From Clostridia bacterium (GTDB lineage Bacteria > Bacillota > Clostridia > Oscillospirales > CAG-382), in assembly GCA_900754535.1 (NCBI GenBank), contig CAAEDF010000167.1, positions 1 through 13,227 on the forward strand: DNA of 13,227 nucleotides. Direction: 5' to 3'. Below are positions 6,892 to 13,227 of the stretch, one piece after another; the first letter of the stretch is position 1, and the number at the start of each line of letters is the position of its first letter. Made by a program: the position numbers and the translations under genes. The notes beneath the pieces are model-generated. The model did not search any database. It was not told where the DNA came from and saw nothing but the letters and a program-made list of their open reading frames with translations.

Positions 6892-7713
6892 TCAGTCGAA
6901 ATATGTCAGCGCCGCGCCGATAACGGTGGCGTACTGCGAATGCTCGGGAGTGCGGAAATTAAATCCGAACAGCTTTCCGGTGCTTTCGAAATTGACGGAC
7001 GACTGCTTTATCGCCGTCAGGTTCCCCGTGAGGATTATATCCTTAAGCCCGTGGCTGCGCGCCGCGAAAATGGACATCATCGCAATGGTCTCAAAAACAA
7101 GATTGAGTATACCCATGGCGAGGTCGCCCTGGGTGGCGATATCGCTTACCTTCCCGAAATTTGCGGCGGTTGTCTCCATAAGCAGCGTGGGGCTCAGCTC
7201 GCGGTCGGTTATATCGCCTATGCGGAGGTCGACCCTGTTGAGATCGCCGTTCTCGGCAAGCTGGCTGATTATATCAACGCTCTGCACTCCGAGTATCTTC
7301 TTTGACAGTCCGATAAGCGTGCCGCCGCCTATCCCGGTGCCGCCGAGGTATTCTATGTTCTTCCCCTTTGCGTGGACAAGCGCCGTACCGGTGCCCATAC
7401 TTACTATTATTGCCTCTCCGATGCCGGTCAGATACAGTCCGCCCCGGCCGGTGGATACGAATTCGCTCACATGCTGAGTGGTTATTCCGTATATGTCCTC
7501 GGATATATATGCCGAGCCGACCCCGGTTATCATGACTCTGTCGATATCGGCAAGCGATATCCCGTTCTGTGCGGTAAATTTTCCGAAGCCTCCGTATACC
7601 GACGCTACCGGATCGGTGGCCTTGACAAGCAGCGGCTCAAGCAGCTTGTCTCCCCTGAAGCCGCATATCTTTGTGGTGCTCCCGCCCACATCGATGCCTA
7701 TTATCGTTTTCAT
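6892..7713 (-). CDS. coaW: Type II pantothenate kinase
   Basis: About 273 aa, near the size of other bacterial type II PanK enzymes. The enzyme phosphorylates pantothenate with ATP, the first step of coenzyme A synthesis, in the cytoplasm; unlike type I it is usually insensitive to CoA feedback. Visible motifs: phosphate-binding IIGIDVGGSTTK (residues 4-15), the GVGSAYISEDI and SEF segment (65-85, Glu84 a candidate catalytic residue), SMGTGTA (105-111) and GGTGIGGGT (124-132), all of the ASKHA/Fumble fold. ILTGNLTA near residue 230 and GAALTYF at the end also fit. The start ATG at 7713 is 12 nt after AAGGAG; a TTG directly before it (7716) gives 9-nt spacing and is also possible. The gene heads the minus-strand group with the lipoprotein and XRE-like genes, behind the promoter at 7831-7859 and a leader of about 110 nt. 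Confidence 0.92.
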   Translation of the reverse strand: MKTIIGIDVGGSTTKICGFRGDKLLEPLLVKATDPVASVYGGFGKFTAQNGISLADIDRVMITGVGSAYISEDIYGITTQHVSEFVSTGRGGLYLTGIGEAIIVSMGTGTALVHAKGKNIEYLGGTGIGGGTLIGLSKKILGVQSVDIISQLAENGDLNRVDLRIGDITDRELSPTLLMETTAANFGKVSDIATQGDLAMGILNLVFETIAMMSIFAARSHGLKDIILTGNLTAIKQSSVNFESTGKLFGFNFRTPEHSQYATVIGAALTYFD

Positions 7714-7830
7714 CAACCGGGCACTCTCCTTTTTGCAAACCCTTACGGCGCCGGACGTCACAGACTGCATTTTTTTGCCCGATCCGGCGTTCCGACAGCC
7801 AAAAAGCCCCGCTGTTACGGTATCGTTTTG

Positions 7831-7859
7831 ATTTTATATCTTTTTATCCGTTTTGTCAA
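7831..7859 (-). promoter_or_regulatory. Sigma-A promoter of the coaW group
   Basis: Read on the minus strand: -35 TTGACA (7859-7854, perfect), 17-nt spacer, -10 TAAAAT (7836-7831, 5 of 6). Transcription would start near 7824, about 110 nt before coaW. The promoter lies between inverted 7-mers GTATCGT (7820-7826) and ACGATAC (7880-7886), and a second inverted pair CCGTTTT (7848-7854) / AAAACGG (7873-7879) overlaps its -35. These could be operator sites. The 277-nt gap 7714-7990 holds this leader, this promoter, a T-tract (about 7923-7939) and the candidate holB promoter. Confidence 0.85.
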
Positions 7860-7922
7860 GAAAAACACACCGAAAACGGACGATACGGCGATGAAAAAAG
7901 AATATTTTTTTACTCTTCCCCC

Positions 7923-7951
7923 TTTTATTTTTTTTTTTTATATGATATTAT
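7923..7951 (+). promoter_or_regulatory. Probable promoter of the holB group
   Basis: TATTAT at 7946-7951 (5 of 6 for the -10) is preceded by TG one base upstream (TGATATTAT), an extended -10. The -35 position at 17 nt (TTTTAT, 7923-7928) is weak but lies in a T-rich tract. A start near 7958 would leave a leader of about 33 nt before holB. No other candidate is visible on this strand. Confidence 0.5.
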
Positions 7952-7990
7952 ATAAGTCAACGGTATTATTTGAAAGCGAGGTGTTCGTTC

Positions 7991-8968
7991 ATGCCGGAAG
8001 ACATATATGCCGGAGAGCGGGCAATGCTTGCCTCGCTTGTCGCTTCCGAAAAAGTCCCTCACGCTTATATAATCGAGGGAGACGAATGCGCCGAAAAAAA
8101 ATCTCTTGCCTTTTTTCTTGCCGCCTCTCTGCTGTGTACGGGGGACAGGCCTCCGTGCGGAAAATGCCCTTCCTGCATCAAAGCCGCTTCCGGAAACGGC
8201 AGCGGGCACCCGGACATTCATTTTTTTGAGCCGGAAAAGGACAAGACGCTTTCGGTGGATACGGTAAGGAGCATAAAAAAGACCGTATATCTGCTTCCCA
8301 ACGAAGGAAAACGAAAGGTATACATCCTGTATTCGGCACAGCGCATGAGCAGGTCCGCGCAGAACGCGCTTCTCAAGCTCTTCGAGGAGCCGCCGGCGTC
8401 CGCAGTGTTCATCATATGCTGCGACACGCGCAGCTCGCTGCTGCCCACCGTGATTTCGAGAGGATTCCTGATTTCTCTCCCTTCGCCCGACGACCGGACG
8501 CTTTACCGTCTGCTTGAACGGAAATATCCCGCGGCGGACAGCGATATGATAAAGCGCGCGGTACGATATGCCTGCGGGAGTATAGGAAAAGCGGACGATT
8601 TCATGTCTGCCGACACGGCCGAATCGATAAAACACGCATTTGAATTCTGCGCACGCATATTTTCAGGCAACAGAAGCGCATTTTCGCTTGCCTCTTATCT
8701 TCTGCCGCTCGGTCTTAAGCGCGACGGGCTTGACAGGCTTTTGTCTTTTACAGAGCTTGCGCTGCTTGATGTGCTGAACGCTCACGTCGGACCGTCGTCG
8801 GCCGTGCTGCTTGACGGCCGCGCCGTCGAAGCATACCGCGCCGCCTGCACTCCGAAAACATTATGCAGGATGCTTGACATACTCGGCGATACCCGCGAAT
8901 ATATTGCCGCCAACGCCAACGACAAAACCGCCGCCGCCTCTCTGTGCAGCAGATTGTCGGCAGTATGA
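7991..8968 (+). CDS. holB: DNA polymerase III clamp loader, delta prime subunit
   Basis: 325 aa from ATG 7991; GAGGTG (7978-7983) is 7 nt upstream. Delta prime is part of the clamp loader that opens the beta ring onto primed DNA at the replication fork. Visible features: VPHAYIIEG (23-31), a four-Cys zinc site Cys49, Cys56, Cys59, Cys62 (C-x6-C-x2-C-x2-C), GHPDIHF (72-78), and the Walker-B-region helix SAQNALLKLFEEPP (122-135). The P-loop region reads GDECAEKKS without the usual Gly-x-x-Gly-x-Gly-Lys, consistent with a subunit that does not hydrolyse ATP. The SRC motif of sensor 1 is ISRG (155-158), with Gly for Cys. The C-terminal helical part is poorly conserved, as usual. ricT follows after 18 nt, the same order as Bacillus subtilis holB-yaaT. 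Likely first gene of a plus-strand transcript. Confidence 0.93.
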   Translation: MPEDIYAGERAMLASLVASEKVPHAYIIEGDECAEKKSLAFFLAASLLCTGDRPPCGKCPSCIKAASGNGSGHPDIHFFEPEKDKTLSVDTVRSIKKTVYLLPNEGKRKVYILYSAQRMSRSAQNALLKLFEEPPASAVFIICCDTRSSLLPTVISRGFLISLPSPDDRTLYRLLERKYPAADSDMIKRAVRYACGSIGKADDFMSADTAESIKHAFEFCARIFSGNRSAFSLASYLLPLGLKRDGLDRLLSFTELALLDVLNAHVGPSSAVLLDGRAVEAYRAACTPKTLCRMLDILGDTREYIAANANDKTAAASLCSRLSAV

Positions 8969-8986
8969 CGGCAGGAAAGGAAAAGC

Positions 8987-9922
8987 ATGAACAACAACGA
9001 TAAAAACGAATTGGAACAGCCCGTATCCGAAAATGCGCCCGAAAAGTGCCAGGACGCTTCTCCCGCGGAAGTTGTAGGCGTGAGATTCAAGGACTCGGGC
9101 AAGATATATTATTTTGCTCCCGGAGAGCTGGAGCTTTCCGTGGACGAAAACGTCATTGTGGAAACGGTCAGGGGGCTGGAATTCGGCACCGTGGCCGCAG
9201 GAAACAAAACGGTCAAGGCCTCCGAGATCATCGGCGAGCTCAAGCCGGTCGTCAGAAAGGCGACCGACGCGGACATCCGCAAAAACATCCAGAACAAAAA
9301 GCTGGAGGAGAGCGCCAGAAGCGTCTGGGCGGAGAACGTGCAGAAAAACGGGCTTGTGATGCAGCTTGTGGACGTTGAATATACGTTTGACAACTCCAAG
9401 CTTATTTTCTATTTTACGGCGGACGGGCGAGTGGACTTCCGCGAGCTTGTAAAAGACCTGGCGAGCGTGTTCCGCACGAGGATAGAGCTGAGACAGATAG
9501 GCGTGCGGGATGAGGCGAAGCTTATCGGAGGAATAGGAGTATGCGGACGTCCTTTCTGCTGCAAGACCTTCCTGTCCGATTTTGCACAGGTGTCCATAAA
9601 AATGGCCAAAGAGCAGAACCTTTCGCTTTCATCTTCAAAAATAAGCGGAGCCTGCGGCCGGCTGATGTGCTGCCTGCGGTTTGAACAGGAGGTATACGAA
9701 GCCGAATACGCATCTTTCCCCAAGGTGGATATGATCGTCTCCACACCGGCGGGAAAGGGAATTATAACCGAAAGCAATTTTCTGTCGGGTGTCATCAAGG
9801 TAAAGCTGGACGGCGACAGCAATTCACCCGCGCGAGTATTCGCAAAGAACGAGCTGAAGATACTCGGCTTCCGCAAAAAGAAGGAGAAGGAAGACGCAGA
9901 GCTTTCAATACTTGAGGAATAA
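8987..9922 (+). CDS. ricT: RicT/YaaT, PSP1-domain iron-sulfur regulatory protein
   Basis: 311 aa from ATG 8987, with AGGAAAGG a few bases upstream. It is a PSP1-domain protein; in Bacillus subtilis RicT (YaaT) forms a complex with RicA and RicF that carries [4Fe-4S] clusters and promotes RNase Y-dependent mRNA processing and the phosphorelay behind sporulation, competence and biofilm growth. The Cys motifs are intact: GVCGRPFCC (Cys186, 191, 192) and GACGRLMCCLRF (Cys223, 228, 229). Family signatures VGVRFKDSGKIYYF (30-43), VRGLEFGTVAAG (61-72), FYFTADGRVDFRELVKDLA (141-159) and RIELRQIGVRDEAKLIGG (165-182) are all present. The C-terminus ends in a charged tail. It lies directly after holB, the conserved Firmicutes arrangement. 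The yabA gene that often follows is absent; an MBOAT gene comes next. Confidence 0.95.
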   Translation: MNNNDKNELEQPVSENAPEKCQDASPAEVVGVRFKDSGKIYYFAPGELELSVDENVIVETVRGLEFGTVAAGNKTVKASEIIGELKPVVRKATDADIRKNIQNKKLEESARSVWAENVQKNGLVMQLVDVEYTFDNSKLIFYFTADGRVDFRELVKDLASVFRTRIELRQIGVRDEAKLIGGIGVCGRPFCCKTFLSDFAQVSIKMAKEQNLSLSSSKISGACGRLMCCLRFEQEVYEAEYASFPKVDMIVSTPAGKGIITESNFLSGVIKVKLDGDSNSPARVFAKNELKILGFRKKKEKEDAELSILEE

Positions 9923-9974
9923 TCTTGAATCACGCCCCGTATCATCGGTCACAATCTGAAAGGAAACACTGTTT

Positions 9975-11387
9975 ATGGTTTTTTCGTCGCTGATATTTCT
10001 TTTCGCATATCTTGCGGTGACCCTGCTGCTTTATTATATCGTTCCCTTCCGGGCGCGCAACGTCGTGCTGTTTGCCGTTTCGCTCATTTTTTACGGCTGG
10101 GGCGAGCCGGTGTACATTGCGGTGATGCTCTTCTCGATAATCGTCGCTTATGTTTTCGGCTTTTTTGTGGGAAAATACCGCGAAAGCGACAAAAAGAAGG
10201 CACGATTGTATCTTATTATTTCCGTGTCTCTTAATCTCGGCGCGCTGCTGTTTTTCAAATACTGCAATTTCTTCATGGAAAACCTTGCGCTCATACCCGG
10301 ACTCGGCTTCCTCGAGGACGGGCTGGATGTCCGTCTGCCCGTCGGCATATCCTTCTACACATTCCAGATAATGTCATATACGATAGACGTATACAGAGGC
10401 GACGCGCGGGTACAGCGCTCGATAATCCCGTTCGGAACATACGTGACGCTTTTTCCTCAGCTTATCGCCGGCCCGATAGTGCGCTACAGCGACGTTGACC
10501 TGCAGCTGACCGAGCGTAAGGAAACCGTAGACAAATTCGCATCCGGCGTACAACGATTCTGCGCGGGGCTTGCGAAAAAGGTGCTGCTTGCCGACACGAT
10601 ATACGTACTGCTCCAATACTACGACAGCGTGTTTGCGTTCGAGCAGACGGTGCTGGGCGCATGGCTCATAGTCATATCCTATACTTTCCAGATATACTTT
10701 GACTTTTCGGGATATTCGGATATGGCGATAGGGCTGGGCAGGATGTTCGGCTTTGAATTCCTTGAAAACTTCAACTATCCCTATATCTCAAAAAGCATAA
10801 CCGAATTCTGGCGCAGATGGCACATATCGCTGTCGACCTGGTTCAAGGAATACGTATACATCCCGCTCGGCGGAAACAGGAAAGGCAAGCTCAGGCAATA
10901 CCGCAACATCGCCATAGTCTGGCTGCTTACCGGTTTCTGGCACGGCGCATCGTGGAATTTCCTGATATGGGGCGTTTACTTCGGAATACTGCTTATCATT
11001 GAAAAGCTTTTTGTCGGCAGGCTGCTTTCAAAGCTGCCGGCAGCGGTCGGTCACATATACACGATGTTCCTTGTATGCATAAGCTGGCTGATATTCTATT
11101 TTACGGACATATCGGAGGGCCTTGTGTGTCTGAAGGCCATGTTCGGCATAGGAGTTTCCTCGTTTGCAACGGAAACGGTGATCTACGATTTTCTGCGCTA
11201 TCTTCCTCTGCTGCTCATATGCGCCGTTGCGGCCACTCCGCTTCCCCGCAGGCTTTTCGAGTACCTGCGCGGGCGCTTTTCGGCCGTCAGATTTGCTTCT
11301 CCGGTGCTTATGGCCGCCTCGTTTTTTGTTGCGGTCGCATACATGGTCGATTCCACCTTCAGCCCGTTTTTGTATTATATATTCTGA
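9975..11387 (+). CDS. MBOAT family O-acyltransferase (AlgI-like)
   Basis: 470 aa from ATG 9975, with AAAGGAAA about 10 nt upstream. It is an integral membrane O-acyltransferase of the AlgI/DltB type, which moves acyl (usually acetyl) groups across or onto the outer face of the membrane for transfer to a surface polymer. Visible family marks: MVFSSLIFLFAYLAV at the start, LPVGISFYTFQIMSYTIDVY (about 117-137), LFPQLIAGPIVRY (about 158-170), YFDFSGYSDMAIGLG (about 238-252), FWRRWHISLSTWFKEYVYIP (His283) and the active-site GFWHGASWNF with His323, the most conserved His of MBOAT proteins. About 10-12 hydrophobic segments are visible. It is 52 nt after ricT with no terminator between, and is followed by the DHHW gene, its usual partner. 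The acceptor polymer cannot be told from this window. Confidence 0.92.
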   Translation: MVFSSLIFLFAYLAVTLLLYYIVPFRARNVVLFAVSLIFYGWGEPVYIAVMLFSIIVAYVFGFFVGKYRESDKKKARLYLIISVSLNLGALLFFKYCNFFMENLALIPGLGFLEDGLDVRLPVGISFYTFQIMSYTIDVYRGDARVQRSIIPFGTYVTLFPQLIAGPIVRYSDVDLQLTERKETVDKFASGVQRFCAGLAKKVLLADTIYVLLQYYDSVFAFEQTVLGAWLIVISYTFQIYFDFSGYSDMAIGLGRMFGFEFLENFNYPYISKSITEFWRRWHISLSTWFKEYVYIPLGGNRKGKLRQYRNIAIVWLLTGFWHGASWNFLIWGVYFGILLIIEKLFVGRLLSKLPAAVGHIYTMFLVCISWLIFYFTDISEGLVCLKAMFGIGVSSFATETVIYDFLRYLPLLLICAVAATPLPRRLFEYLRGRFSAVRFASPVLMAASFFVAVAYMVDSTFSPFLYYIF

Positions 11388-11409
11388 GTTTGCCCGATCA
11401 TATGTTCAA

Positions 11410-11455
11410 GTGCGTACAGCGCACAAGCTCACTTTCTGCGCTCTCCGGAGCGCGG
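11410..11455 (+). other. Two tandem hairpins between the MBOAT and DHHW genes
   Basis: The 104-nt gap holds two small inverted repeats. The first is GTGCG (11410-11414) with CGCAC (11420-11424) and a 5-nt loop. The second is a stem of 8 pairs, including one G-U, formed by 11436-11443 and 11448-11455, with loop UCCG closed by C-G (cUNCGg type), one of the most stable RNA tetraloops. No T-run follows, so this is not a standard terminator. It may act as a processing, attenuation or mRNA-stability element that changes the ratio of the two proteins. Confidence 0.55.
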
Positions 11456-11491
11456 GATAAGTCTTAAACATGGATTTAACGGAGACTTACA

Positions 11492-12733
11492 ATGAAAAAG
11501 GAAAAACTTATAAACATCATCACCATAGCCGTATTTCTCGTTATGCTCTACTCGCTTTCGATAGCGTTCCTCATCAAACCCGCCGAAAGCTTTTCGGATG
11601 AGGAAAACAGAGAGCTGGCGCAGTTTCCGTCGTTCACCGCAAGCGAATTCTTCAGCGGCGGATTTTCCTCGGATATAAACAAATATTTTGCCGACCAGTT
11701 CCCGCTGCGCAACACATTTGTGGGGATAAAGGCGCTTACGGAGCTTGCGCTGCTCAAGCAGGAGAACAACGGCGTTATACTGGGCGAAAACGGCCAGCTT
11801 GCGGTACGCTATTCGGCCATACAGATGATAGACCCCGTCACAAAAAACATAGTGGTCAATAATGTCGACAAATTTCTTCCCGCTTCGCTTGAAAGCGAAG
11901 CGCAGTACATAGCGCGGCTCAGCGACTCGCTTTCCGAAAAAGACATAAGCTTTGCGCTTTTGATGCCGCCGCGCACGATCGACGTTGCGGCAAGCGCGTT
12001 TTCATATCCGTCCGAGAATTCGCAGGCGCTGATGTCCGAGATATCGCGCATTTTCGGCGCCGGGGAATACTTTATCGATATCGCGCCGGAGATGAAAGAG
12101 CGCTATGACAACGGCGAATACGTTTATTACAAAACCGACCACCACTGGACCTCGCTGGGCGCTTATTACTGTTACCGTGCGATAATGGAGCACTTCGGGC
12201 TGGAGCCCTATCCGCTTGAAAGCTTTGAGCGCGAAACAGTCTCCGATGCGTTTTACGGCACCACCCATTCAAAGGGCGGCTTCAAATTCGTAGAGCCGGA
12301 TACGATAGAATTCTTTTCGCTTGAAAGCATTCCGGCGGAAAGCTTTACCACCACGATATACGACAAGGGCAAAAATATAACGGGCAGCTTTTCCGGCTTT
12401 TACGACCTCTCGTATCTTGACAGGAAAGACAAATACTCCGCCTTCATATCAGGCACCAACGCGTATACCACCGTCATCGCCGACAGCGGCGAGGACAGGC
12501 CGAAGATGCTTATCCTAAAGGATTCGTTCACCAACAGCCTTGTTCCGTTCCTCGCGCTCCACTTTGACCTGGAGCTTGTCACGCTTGACGATTATTCCCA
12601 GGTACGCGCCATGATCGCCGAGCGCGCGGGAGACGCGGATTATGTTATTGTCCAATACAATGTCGACAATCTTCTGTCCGCGCCGAAATTCGAATCTGTA
12701 TCAAATCTCGGAAAATGGCTTGGAAACGATTGA
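11492..12733 (+). CDS. DHHW family protein (AlgX/AlgJ-like, probable O-acetylation partner of the MBOAT)
   Basis: 413 aa from ATG 11492; GGAG (11481-11484) is 7 nt upstream. Residues 8-30 form one membrane anchor (LINIITIAVFLVMLYSLSIA), then an extracytoplasmic domain. The DHHW motif is at residues 216-219 (KTDHHWTSLGAYYCYRAIM). The catalytic-Ser region LKDSFTNSLVPFL has Ser345, and ENRELAQFPSF (about 38-48) and FSSDINKYFADQFPLRN (about 58-74) are typical of DHHW/AlgJ/AlgX proteins. These SGNH-hydrolase-like proteins take the acyl group delivered by an MBOAT and place it on a surface polysaccharide or wall polymer. Location directly after the MBOAT gene supports this; the acceptor polymer is unknown. 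The stop TGA (12731-12733) lies inside the -35 of the next gene's promoter. Confidence 0.92.
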   Translation: MKKEKLINIITIAVFLVMLYSLSIAFLIKPAESFSDEENRELAQFPSFTASEFFSGGFSSDINKYFADQFPLRNTFVGIKALTELALLKQENNGVILGENGQLAVRYSAIQMIDPVTKNIVVNNVDKFLPASLESEAQYIARLSDSLSEKDISFALLMPPRTIDVAASAFSYPSENSQALMSEISRIFGAGEYFIDIAPEMKERYDNGEYVYYKTDHHWTSLGAYYCYRAIMEHFGLEPYPLESFERETVSDAFYGTTHSKGGFKFVEPDTIEFFSLESIPAESFTTTIYDKGKNITGSFSGFYDLSYLDRKDKYSAFISGTNAYTTVIADSGEDRPKMLILKDSFTNSLVPFLALHFDLELVTLDDYSQVRAMIAERAGDADYVIVQYNVDNLLSAPKFESVSNLGKWLGND

Positions 12734-12758
12734 CAAGCGCAAAAAAAAGTAGTAAAAT
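12730..12758 (+). promoter_or_regulatory. Sigma-A promoter of the zinc-ribbon gene, overlapping the DHHW stop codon
   Basis: TTGACA (12730-12735, perfect -35), 17-nt spacer with an A8 tract, TAAAAT (12753-12758, 5 of 6). The -35 contains the stop TGA of the DHHW gene. Transcription would start near 12765, about 24 nt before the ATG. It gives the last gene its own transcript in addition to any read-through. Confidence 0.88.
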
Positions 12759-12788
12759 GTATGCATAAATTTAACGGAGGTTTTTGTC

Positions 12789-13172
12789 ATGGCTTTTTGC
12801 ACAAAATGCGGTTCCCAGATTCCGGACGGTGCTGCGGCGTGCCCATCCTGCGGACAGCCGCAAAATGCCCAGCAGGCTTATCAGCCTCAGCAGCAGATTC
12901 CCTATAATGCGGGTCCCTCTCTTCTCACAAGGATCTACGGCAAGCCCAAGAACACGCTTGAAAAGCTGCTTGTCATCTTTTCCATGCTGTTTTTTGTCTT
13001 TGCCGGGCTTGCACTCCTTATCGGCTTTATCAGGGCGATAATAGGCAGCACTACCGCGCTCGTAGGCGAGTTTGAAGCATTTATCAATACATTTTTCGCC
13101 GCCGTTTACCGCACATGCATTTATCTTTTCATGGCTCTTGCGCTTGCGGTGTTCAAGAACAGGATAAAGTAA
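12789..13172 (+). CDS. Zinc-ribbon membrane protein of unknown function
   Basis: 127 aa from ATG 12789; GGAGG (12776-12780) lies 8 nt upstream. An N-terminal zinc ribbon, FCTKCGSQIPDGAAACPSCG (Cys4, Cys7, Cys18, Cys21), is the standard short zinc-ribbon domain found at the N-terminus of many Firmicutes membrane proteins. Residues 22-45 form a Gln/Pro-rich linker (NAQQAYQPQQQIPYNAG). Two membrane helices follow at about 58-82 and 100-121, with a short loop and a basic C-terminus (KNRIK). With the zinc ribbon on the inside, the topology is N-in, C-in. Such proteins have no agreed function. The gene has its own strong promoter and a terminator-like hairpin 28 nt downstream, so it is monocistronic. 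Confidence 0.88.
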   Translation: MAFCTKCGSQIPDGAAACPSCGQPQNAQQAYQPQQQIPYNAGPSLLTRIYGKPKNTLEKLLVIFSMLFFVFAGLALLIGFIRAIIGSTTALVGEFEAFINTFFAAVYRTCIYLFMALALAVFKNRIK

Positions 13173-13200
13173 AATCCGTTTTCAAAAAAAACATATACGG

Positions 13201-13227
13201 GGCTTTCCGGAAAATTACCGGAAAGCC
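13201..13227 (+). terminator. Probable terminator hairpin after the zinc-ribbon gene
   Basis: Perfect 10-bp inverted repeat GGCTTTCCGG (13201-13210) and CCGGAAAGCC (13218-13227), loop AAAATTA. The window ends at the last stem base, so the expected T-run on this strand cannot be seen. An A-run upstream (13184-13191) would give a T-run on the other strand, about 9 nt from the stem, so it could act weakly in both directions. Confidence 0.75.

Noticed and set aside
7923..7940. T-tract as a transcription terminator
   Set aside because: No stem precedes it on the plus strand; it sits in the divergent promoter region and is better read as AT-rich promoter DNA.
7891..7990. Possible small hydrophobic gene starting at ATG 7891 (MKKEYFF...)
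   Set aside because: No ribosome site; the hydrophobic run is only the translation of a T-rich promoter tract, and the frame continues out of frame into holB.
1..13227. CRISPR array, toxin-antitoxin pair, phage defence island or mobile element
   Set aside because: I saw no spaced direct repeats, transposase, integrase or nuclease gene and no terminal repeats. The XRE-like gene lacks a toxin partner: its neighbours are a lipoprotein gene and a convergent gene on the other strand.

Overview
The window looks like chromosomal DNA from a spore-forming member of the Clostridia, most likely in or near the Oscillospiraceae/Ruminococcaceae. This rests on Firmicutes-type genes (typA, type II coaW, holB next to ricT, a SpoIID-like domain protein, MBOAT plus DHHW), strong AGGAGG-like ribosome sites, sigma-A promoters of the TTGACA-17-TAAAAT kind, frequent ATA, AGA and AGG codons in a moderately GC-rich sequence, and single-membrane envelope proteins. 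The lineage is inferred from gene content, not from a search. I see no rRNA, tRNA, CRISPR array, insertion sequence, prophage or plasmid feature.

Layout. Bases 1-2244 carry, on the minus strand, a strong promoter, typA (ribosome-associated GTPase) and the start of a conserved unknown gene that overlaps the typA stop by 4 nt and runs off the left edge. Bases 2314-4131 (+) encode a SpoIID/LytB-like lytic-transglycosylase-like domain followed by three peptidoglycan-binding repeats. The protein has no signal peptide, and an in-frame stop just upstream rules out a longer N-terminus. It converges, with an 11-nt overlap, on a minus-strand gene (4121-4666) for a two-helix membrane protein. Divergent from that gene is a run of three small unknown genes (4741-5902, +).

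Bases 5870-7859 hold a minus-strand group read from one clear promoter: coaW (type II pantothenate kinase, first step of coenzyme A synthesis), a DUF4358-like lipoprotein and a small Cro/CI-type DNA-binding protein. The last of these overlaps the third small gene tail to tail by 33 nt. From 7991 a plus-strand group follows: holB (clamp-loader delta prime), ricT (YaaT/PSP1 Fe-S protein), an AlgI-like MBOAT acyltransferase and a DHHW (AlgX/AlgJ-like) protein. The last two form a typical pair for O-acylation of a cell-surface polymer. A separate promoter, overlapping the stop codon of the DHHW gene, drives a zinc-ribbon membrane protein, and a strong hairpin (probable terminator) closes the window.

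Most of the window is housekeeping. The parts least explained by known biology are the signal-less SpoIID/PGB protein, the three-gene small-protein cluster with its odd hydrophobic tail, the inverted repeats around the coaW promoter, and a very stable UCCG-loop hairpin between the MBOAT and DHHW genes. I found no convincing new defence or mobile system.
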